A stretch of 64,000 nt of DNA, taken from positions 62,001 through 126,000 of the forward strand of contig FMVK01000001.1 in assembly GCA_900102065.1 (NCBI GenBank), written 5' to 3'. The translations under genes were made by a program, and so were the position numbers. The stretch is from Lachnospiraceae bacterium XPB1003. Lineage in GTDB: Bacteria > Bacillota > Clostridia > Lachnospirales > Lachnospiraceae. Each line of letters opens with the position of its first letter. Positions within the stretch are counted from its first letter, which is position 1. Positions 59,276 through 64,000 of this stretch are shown here, piece after piece. The notes beneath the pieces are model-generated. The model did not search any database. It saw only the letters and a list, made by a program, of their open reading frames with translations, and was not told where the DNA came from.

Positions 59276-59720
59276 TCTTTTCTTCTTCCTTAAGCTTCTC
59301 CTCAGCCTTCTTTGCTGCTTCGGGATTAGACTCCTTCATGATGGCAAGCATTTCCTTCATAAGCTTGATATCTGCGGGATCTTCGGCTGCCGCTTCCTCT
59401 TCTTCCTTTTTCTTCTTTCCGAGATTCATGAGAGCATTTATACCCTTGAGCATGCAGAAAAGGATAAGTGCCATGATCAGGAAATTGATGACCGCAGAAA
59501 CAAAATGTCCCCAAAGGATCGCCTGGCCGTCTCCTGCACCGAGAACTATCTTTCCTCCGAATTCCGTTCCGCCTATAAGTGAAAGTATAGGAGTAATGAA
59601 ATCATCGGTAAATGCCGTAACTATTCCCGTAAAAGCGCCACCGATGATCACACCGACAGCCATATCCATTACGTTTCCTCTTAATGCAAACTCTTTAAAC
59701 TCCTTTAAAAACTTCTTCAT
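59271..59720 (-). CDS. mscL: Large-conductance mechanosensitive channel
   Basis: 149 residues. Opens under membrane tension to release solutes in hypo-osmotic shock. Conserved N-terminal MKKFLKEFKEFALRGNVMDM followed by AVGVIIGGAFTGIVTAFTDD (TM1), periplasmic loop with LSLIGGTEFGG, TM2 FVSAVINFLIMALILFCMLKG, and a long acidic/Lys-rich C-terminal helix bundle. Somewhat longer tail than the E. coli form. Confidence 0.96.
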   Translation of the reverse strand: MKKFLKEFKEFALRGNVMDMAVGVIIGGAFTGIVTAFTDDFITPILSLIGGTEFGGKIVLGAGDGQAILWGHFVSAVINFLIMALILFCMLKGINALMNLGKKKKEEEEAAAEDPADIKLMKEMLAIMKESNPEAAKKAEEKLKEEEKK

Positions 59721-59766
59721 TGTACTTCTCCTTTTTTATTTTCTGAGATCTTTTTTCTGATCTTCA

Positions 59767-60666
59767 TTATTCCCCTATAGGCGCAACCGGCGAAAAACCT
59801 TTAGTCTTCTTGAAATCCATATTACATCTAAAAGACCTTACCGTCTCGGAAGGATCTATTCTTTCGAAATTGATCTGTTCAAATGATGCTCTGTCAAATA
59901 CTGCCGAAACAAGCGTTACTCTTTCATCATTCCCTGTGGCCGGATTAAGTATCACATCAGTAGCATGAACTGTCACTTCGTTTACGGGAAGCAATGCAAA
60001 TGAATCTCTTGCGATCTTGAGCATAACACTGCAGACATAGTCCTGCATCAGCTCGTAATATGCGTTCTTTGTCATCTCTTTCTCTGCAAGTTTCCCTGCT
60101 GAAGTAAGTGACAGGCTTTTTACCGGGATCGTCTCTTCCGCTTTGATATCAAATTCTATCTCAAGTTTGGAAGGATCGTCGGTTCCTATCTCAAATTCAC
60201 TTCCATAATCCACAAGATCTTCAAAGGGTTCTCTCAATGCTATCACTTCAAGATATGCATCCGTATCACCCTTCAGTATCCTGTCAGCTATACCCTTAAG
60301 CCCCGGATCAGTGATATTATTCCAGTCTACTGTTTTATCGCTTTCCGTATGTATGGTACGAAGAGTATTGATAGCATCTTCATACTCACGCACTCTTTCT
60401 TCGGCATTCGTATCGATCGCTGCCACTGCAGGCGCAGGTGCGTCTTTGTTATTTCCGAAAAGACCTAAGAATCCCTTTTTCATATTTACGCTCTTTTGAT
60501 AAGAAACTCCCGTACCCGGTATCCCTACTGAAGAAGTGGTCCTGCCAGTTGTGGAGAATGTCTGGTGGAATCCCTTACCTCCGACGCTTATACTGGCACT
60601 CTTACTGCCGAGATTGAGTTTTACTCCCTTACAAAGCTTAATGCTTTTACGAAATCTGAGTCCCAT
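59767..60666 (-). CDS. DUF4236-domain protein
   Basis: 299 residues. The N-terminal 60 residues (GLRFRKSIKLCKGVKLNLGS, SISVGGKGFHQTFSTTGRTTSS, VGIPGTGVSYQK) are a clear DUF4236 domain, rich in glycine and beta strands. The rest is unrecognised: acidic segments and an alpha/beta region with conserved-looking DPSETVRSFRCNMDF at the end. No signal peptide or helix for the membrane. Function unknown. Same strand as the double-receiver and Tim44-like genes with gaps of 16 and 25 bases, so it is likely one operon. Confidence 0.75.
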   Translation of the reverse strand: MGLRFRKSIKLCKGVKLNLGSKSASISVGGKGFHQTFSTTGRTTSSVGIPGTGVSYQKSVNMKKGFLGLFGNNKDAPAPAVAAIDTNAEERVREYEDAINTLRTIHTESDKTVDWNNITDPGLKGIADRILKGDTDAYLEVIALREPFEDLVDYGSEFEIGTDDPSKLEIEFDIKAEETIPVKSLSLTSAGKLAEKEMTKNAYYELMQDYVCSVMLKIARDSFALLPVNEVTVHATDVILNPATGNDERVTLVSAVFDRASFEQINFERIDPSETVRSFRCNMDFKKTKGFSPVAPIGE

Positions 60667-60682
60667 TACTTAGCCCCTCTGT

Positions 60683-61453
60683 CTATTCGCTATCCTTCAT
60701 CATCTGATCAAGGAAATAATTATCAAGTGTTTCCAGCAAAGTATTCCTGTCTATACTCTTTAGCAGATAACCTGCAGGCTTTAATGACAATACCTTCATT
60801 ATGCTTTTCTTGTCCGACCTGCCGGTCAGAAACATCACAGGTATGTCGCTTGATCCCGGCTCTCCATGGATCATCTTAAGTACCTGCGGCCCATCGGTGA
60901 CCGGCATATCATAATCCAGCAATATCAGATCCGGAGTATTTCCCGCAAGCCAGGTCAAAGCCTGCATTCCGGAATTTGCCATTCCCACTCTGTAGGAGTC
61001 TTTAAGCCATCCTCTTATAGTCCTTAAGTATGTTGTATCGTCATCCACCACAAGGATACATCTTTTCCTTTGCTGCATGGACTGTTCATCCAATATGCTG
61101 GTAATTGCATTTACAAGATCATCTATATTGATGGGGCGCTCTATCAGTTCTGCGATATGTTCTCCCGATATGAACTTCTTTACTTCATCGAATTCATAAG
61201 GATTACCCAGGACAATGATCTGTCTGTTTTCATCAACACACACTTCCTTCAGATAAAGCAATGCATTCGATACATCCTCAAGATCTTCATCGGCATATAC
61301 GATTATCACAGCTGCTCTTTCTTTAACTTTAGCTATCTCATCACGGTCAAAACTGCTCTCAAGAACAGTATATGCCTTCTGCTCCAGATTCCTGCGTACG
61401 GTATTTACAATAAAACCCTCGTCTCTTCTTATCAGCAGTAATGTTTCAAACAA
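60683..61453 (-). CDS. Double receiver-domain protein
   Basis: 256 residues without a DNA-binding domain. The N-terminal domain (1-122) resembles a response-regulator fold but lacks the usual phospho-acceptor context. The second (131-256) is canonical: VVDDDT (135-140), phospho-acceptor Asp180 in LILLDYDMPVTDGP, Thr210 and Lys225 (KPAGYLLKS). It is probably a stand-alone signalling protein or shuttle between a kinase and the neighbouring proteins. The kinase is not in the window. Confidence 0.85.
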   Translation of the reverse strand: MFETLLLIRRDEGFIVNTVRRNLEQKAYTVLESSFDRDEIAKVKERAAVIIVYADEDLEDVSNALLYLKEVCVDENRQIIVLGNPYEFDEVKKFISGEHIAELIERPINIDDLVNAITSILDEQSMQQRKRCILVVDDDTTYLRTIRGWLKDSYRVGMANSGMQALTWLAGNTPDLILLDYDMPVTDGPQVLKMIHGEPGSSDIPVMFLTGRSDKKSIMKVLSLKPAGYLLKSIDRNTLLETLDNYFLDQMMKDSE

Positions 61454-61478
61454 TGATGATAACCCCTCTCAGATAATG

Positions 61479-62249
61479 TCAGCCTATCTTCCTGACAGCG
61501 GAGAAACTCCACTCTTTTATATTGATCTCAATAACAGGCGTCCCGCAATACTCACACACTTTTGCCCCCAGTCTTGAAAGAGGTGCTCCACAGTTGGGGC
61601 AATTAAGCGCGATGGCACCGTCCAGATCATTTTCCGCGATCTCTCTGTCCTGTATGTATATCAGATCTGTCTCATATTTATCCTGAGCGTAAAGGTCCGG
61701 ATCACCCTCTACCGTCTTGTGACTCAGCTCATCTTCAAAAGTATGTATGTATTGAACAGCCGACTGAAACGTAATGGTGCAACGTCCCTTTTCCTTCACA
61801 TAATTGGAAAGTGCTGTCCTGTGGATCTTGATATCTTTAAAATGTTCATTACGACCTCTCTGATCGTTAATATAAATATGATTCTGGAGTTCGTTCTTCA
61901 GTTCACTGTTTCCCTCCGTAAGCCTTGCAACATTACGCTCATCAACAGCAACGAGATAAGACTTAAGGACATTCTCTGCCTTATTTTGCATCTCGCTTAC
62001 ATTGAACTCCGGGAAATCCTTTACTATCTGCGGAACCTTGATGGATGAAACATCCGTAACTGTACGCTGCTGTCTGGATGCCTCGATCTTGGTCTGACGT
62101 AACGCTTCGCTCAGATTATCAACCTGAAAATTATCCTGAAGGAAGCGATTCATTTTATTTTTAACTCTGAGAACAGAAATGATTATTATAAGCAGGATCA
62201 AAAGAATAAGCGAAAGTATTACGATGATCCCTATCATTTTCCCTGTCAT
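61479..62249 (-). CDS. Membrane protein with Tim44-like and zinc-ribbon domains
   Basis: 256 residues from the ATG at 62249 with AGGATAGGAAAAA upstream; the frame start at 62291 adds 14 residues. One helix at the N-terminus (4-29, MIGIIVILSLILLILLIIII), a coiled linker, a SnoaL/Tim44-like region (about 80-195, KAENVLKSYLVAVDERNVAR) and a C-terminal zinc ribbon with CPNC (C217, C220) and CEYC (C232, C235). Domain assignment of the middle is tentative. Function unknown; expressed with the double-receiver gene. Confidence 0.6.
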   Translation of the reverse strand: MTGKMIGIIVILSLILLILLIIIISVLRVKNKMNRFLQDNFQVDNLSEALRQTKIEASRQQRTVTDVSSIKVPQIVKDFPEFNVSEMQNKAENVLKSYLVAVDERNVARLTEGNSELKNELQNHIYINDQRGRNEHFKDIKIHRTALSNYVKEKGRCTITFQSAVQYIHTFEDELSHKTVEGDPDLYAQDKYETDLIYIQDREIAENDLDGAIALNCPNCGAPLSRLGAKVCEYCGTPVIEINIKEWSFSAVRKIG

Positions 62250-62357
62250 TTTTCCTATCCTCTCAAACTCATATCGCGTTCGAAAATTCACCCTTTCCGG
62301 GATTGACCGCGCCTTTTGATATTATATCAAACAACGGCTCCAATGTATCAAAATTAT

Positions 62358-62391
62358 TAAAAAAACCCCACAGAGATCGCTCTCTGTGGGG
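62358..62391 (-). terminator. Terminator of pckA
   Basis: Perfect 11-bp stem (62366-62376 with 62381-62391), 4-base loop, followed by seven T on the minus strand. 45 bases after the pckA stop. Confidence 0.93.
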
Positions 62392-62436
62392 CATATTTCA
62401 TAAATTCATATTACGGGTAAGATAACCCTTTTCAGA

Positions 62437-64000
62437 TCAAAGCTGAGGACCTGCCGCAACAAGAGCCTTACCGGCATCATTGGTCTCATACTTCTTGAAG
62501 TTCTTGATGAATCTTCCTGCAAGATCCTTAGCCTTCTCTTCCCACTCGGAAGCGTTAGCGTATGTATCTCTGGGATCAAGGATCTCTGTGGAAACTCCGG
62601 GAAGCTCTGTAGGAACCTCGAAATCGAAGTAAGGGATCTTCTTTGTAGGAGCCTTCTTGATGTCTCCGCTAAGGATAGCATCGATGATTCCTCTGGTATC
62701 AGGAATGGAGATTCTCTTACCTGTTCCGTTCCAACCTGTGTTAACGAGGTAAGCCTTAGCTCCGCTCTTTTCCATCTTCTTAACAAGCTCTTCACCGTAC
62801 TTTGTAGGATGAAGCTCAAGGAATGCCTGGCCGAAGCAAGCTGAGAATGTAGGTGTAGGCTCTGTGATACCACGCTCTGTACCTGCAAGCTTAGCTGTGA
62901 AACCGCTGAGGAAGTAGTACTGTGTCTGCTCCGGTGTAAGGATAGATACAGGAGGAAGTACTCCGAATGCATCTGCTGAAAGGAAGATTACGTTCTCAGC
63001 AGCAGGACCTGCGGATACTCCGTTTACGTTCTTAGCGATGTTCTTGATGTGCTCGATAGGATAAGATACACGAGTATTCTCTGTAACGCTCTTATCATCG
63101 AAATCGATCTTGCCGTTAGCATCAACTGTAACGTTCTCAAGAAGAGCATCTCTCTTGATAGCGCCGTAGATGTCAGGCTCATTCTCCTTGGAGAGACCGA
63201 TAACCTTAGCGTAGCATCCACCCTCAAGGTTGAATACGCCGTTGTCATCCCAGCCGTGCTCGTCATCACCGATGAGAAGTCTCTTGGGATCTGTTGAAAG
63301 TGTTGTCTTACCTGTTCCGGAAAGACCAAAGAAGATAGCTGTGTGCTTACCTTCCATATCTGTGTTAGCAGAGCAGTGCATGGAAGCCATACCCTTGAGA
63401 GGAAGGAAGTAGTTCTGCATTGAGAAGAGACCCTTCTTCATCTCGCCGCCGTACCATGTATTGAGGATAACCTGCTCTTTGGAAGTAACGTTGAAGAGAA
63501 CTGCTGTCTCAGAGTTAAGACCAAGATCCTTATAGTTCTCAACCTTAGCCTTGGAAGCATTGTAAACGATGAAATCGGGCTCGAATGTCTCTTCCTCTTC
63601 CTTGGAAGGCTGGATGAACATGTTCTTGATGAAGTGAGCCTGCCATGCAACCTCAACGATGAAACGAACTGCAAGACGAGTGTCCTTGTTAGCACCGCAG
63701 AAAGCATCTACTACGAAAAGTCTCTTGCCTGAGAGCTCCTCAACAGCAAGCTTCTTGCATGCATCCCATGCTTCCTTTGAAGCGGGATGGTTATCATTGG
63801 GATACTCAGGTGTTGTCCACCATACTGTATCCTTAGAATTTTCATCCATAACGATGAACTTATCTTTAGGTGAACGTCCGGTATAAACACCGGTCATAAC
63901 ATTAACAGCACCAAGCTCTGTAACCTGTCCCTTATCATATCCTGTGAGATCAGCCTTTGTCTCTTCTTCGAAAAGAGTCTCGAAAGAAGGATTGTAAACG
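62437..64000 (-). CDS. pckA: ATP-type phosphoenolpyruvate carboxykinase, 5' end cut by window edge
   Basis: 520 residues visible; the frame continues past an internal ATG at 63897 to the right edge (ending [10 protein letters not shown] and so on), so only about 15 residues are missing. Converts oxaloacetate to PEP with ATP, or the reverse, CO2-fixing direction common in rumen succinate producers. Motifs: [12 protein letters not shown] (start of visible core), [13 protein letters not shown] kinase P-loop with IGDDEHGWD, and substrate-binding RVSYPIEHI. Biased codon use and strong terminator fit high expression. Confidence 0.96.
   Translation of the reverse strand, partial: VYNPSFETLFEEETKADLTGYDKGQVTELGAVNVMTGVYTGRSPKDKFIVMDENSKDTVWWTTPEYPNDNHPASKEAWDACKKLAVEELSGKRLFVVDAFCGANKDTRLAVRFIVEVAWQAHFIKNMFIQPSKEEEETFEPDFIVYNASKAKVENYKDLGLNSETAVLFNVTSKEQVILNTWYGGEMKKGLFSMQNYFLPLKGMASMHCSANTDMEGKHTAIFFGLSGTGKTTLSTDPKRLLIGDDEHGWDDNGVFNLEGGCYAKVIGLSKENEPDIYGAIKRDALLENVTVDANGKIDFDDKSVTENTRVSYPIEHIKNIAKNVNGVSAGPAAENVIFLSADAFGVLPPVSILTPEQTQYYFLSGFTAKLAGTERGITEPTPTFSACFGQAFLELHPTKYGEELVKKMEKSGAKAYLVNTGWNGTGKRISIPDTRGIIDAILSGDIKKAPTKKIPYFDFEVPTELPGVSTEILDPRDTYANASEWEEKAKDLAGRFIKNFKKYETNDAGKALVAAGPQL

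Overview
The window looks like the chromosome of an anaerobic, motile, plant-fibre-degrading Firmicute of the Lachnospiraceae (Butyrivibrio/Pseudobutyrivibrio type). This is inferred from a moderate GC content, strong GGAGG ribosome sites, a Gram-positive sortase-type surface protein (VPKTG), a radical-SAM activating protein of the anaerobic ribonucleotide reductase type, a CsrA/FliW flagellin switch, ATP-type PEP carboxykinase, GH9 and GH5 glycanases, and a Gram-positive large-type SRP RNA beside tadA. No phage, transposase, CRISPR array, tRNA or rRNA was seen, and no stretch over 300 bases lacks a gene.

Layout. (1) 1-5.9 kb, minus strand: a sugar operon with an ATP-grasp ligase-like protein, a HAD phosphatase, UDP-galactopyranose mutase, pseudaminic acid synthase (PseI), a PseG-like nucleotide-sugar hydrolase and a GT2 cut by the left edge. 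(2) 6-12.8 kb: a 920-residue wall-anchored surface protein with about 55 hexapeptide repeats, then two large polytopic membrane proteins (one DUF2298/YYY). (3) 12.8-26.4 kb: housekeeping genes (SRP RNA, tadA, an nrdG-like activase, a CdaR/PucR regulator, a GT4, an MsmX-type ATPase, metG, xth, clpA-clpS, a MATE transporter) and small membrane proteins. (4) 26.5-32 kb: a GH9 lipoprotein cellulase, a VWA lipoprotein and a cytosolic GH5. (5) 32-43.8 kb: a glycosyltransferase island with frequent strand switches, holding modular GT2-TPR, GT2-methyltransferase and acetyltransferase-TPR-GT2 proteins, two CgeB-like GTs, a radical SAM/SPASM-like enzyme and an RfbF cytidylyltransferase. (6) 43.9-56.7 kb, minus strand: the late flagellar cluster, in transcription order flgM-flgN-flgK-flgK-flgL-fliW-csrA-flaG-fliD-fliS-fliT-like and two single flagellin genes. 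(7) 56.8-64 kb: two more GTs, mscL, DUF4236, a double-receiver protein, a Tim44-like/zinc-ribbon membrane protein and pckA cut by the right edge.

How it fits together. The flagellar region carries its own regulatory logic in the sequence: sigma-28-like promoters at flgM (TAAA-N15-GCCGATAC) and at both flagellins (TTAA-N15-TCCGATAT), FlgM as anti-sigma factor, and FliW/CsrA next to flagellin leaders that contain hairpins presenting CAAGGAUG and CAGGGA, which match the CsrA recognition motif. Glycosyltransferases flank the flagellar genes on both sides and pseudaminate genes lie in the same window, so flagellin or surface glycosylation is plausible but unproven.

The strongest candidates for something new are the ATP-grasp/HAD/Glf/Pse sugar operon, the repeat adhesin beside two putative GT-C membrane proteins, the modular GT island with its radical SAM enzyme, and the RNA-level flagellin control elements.
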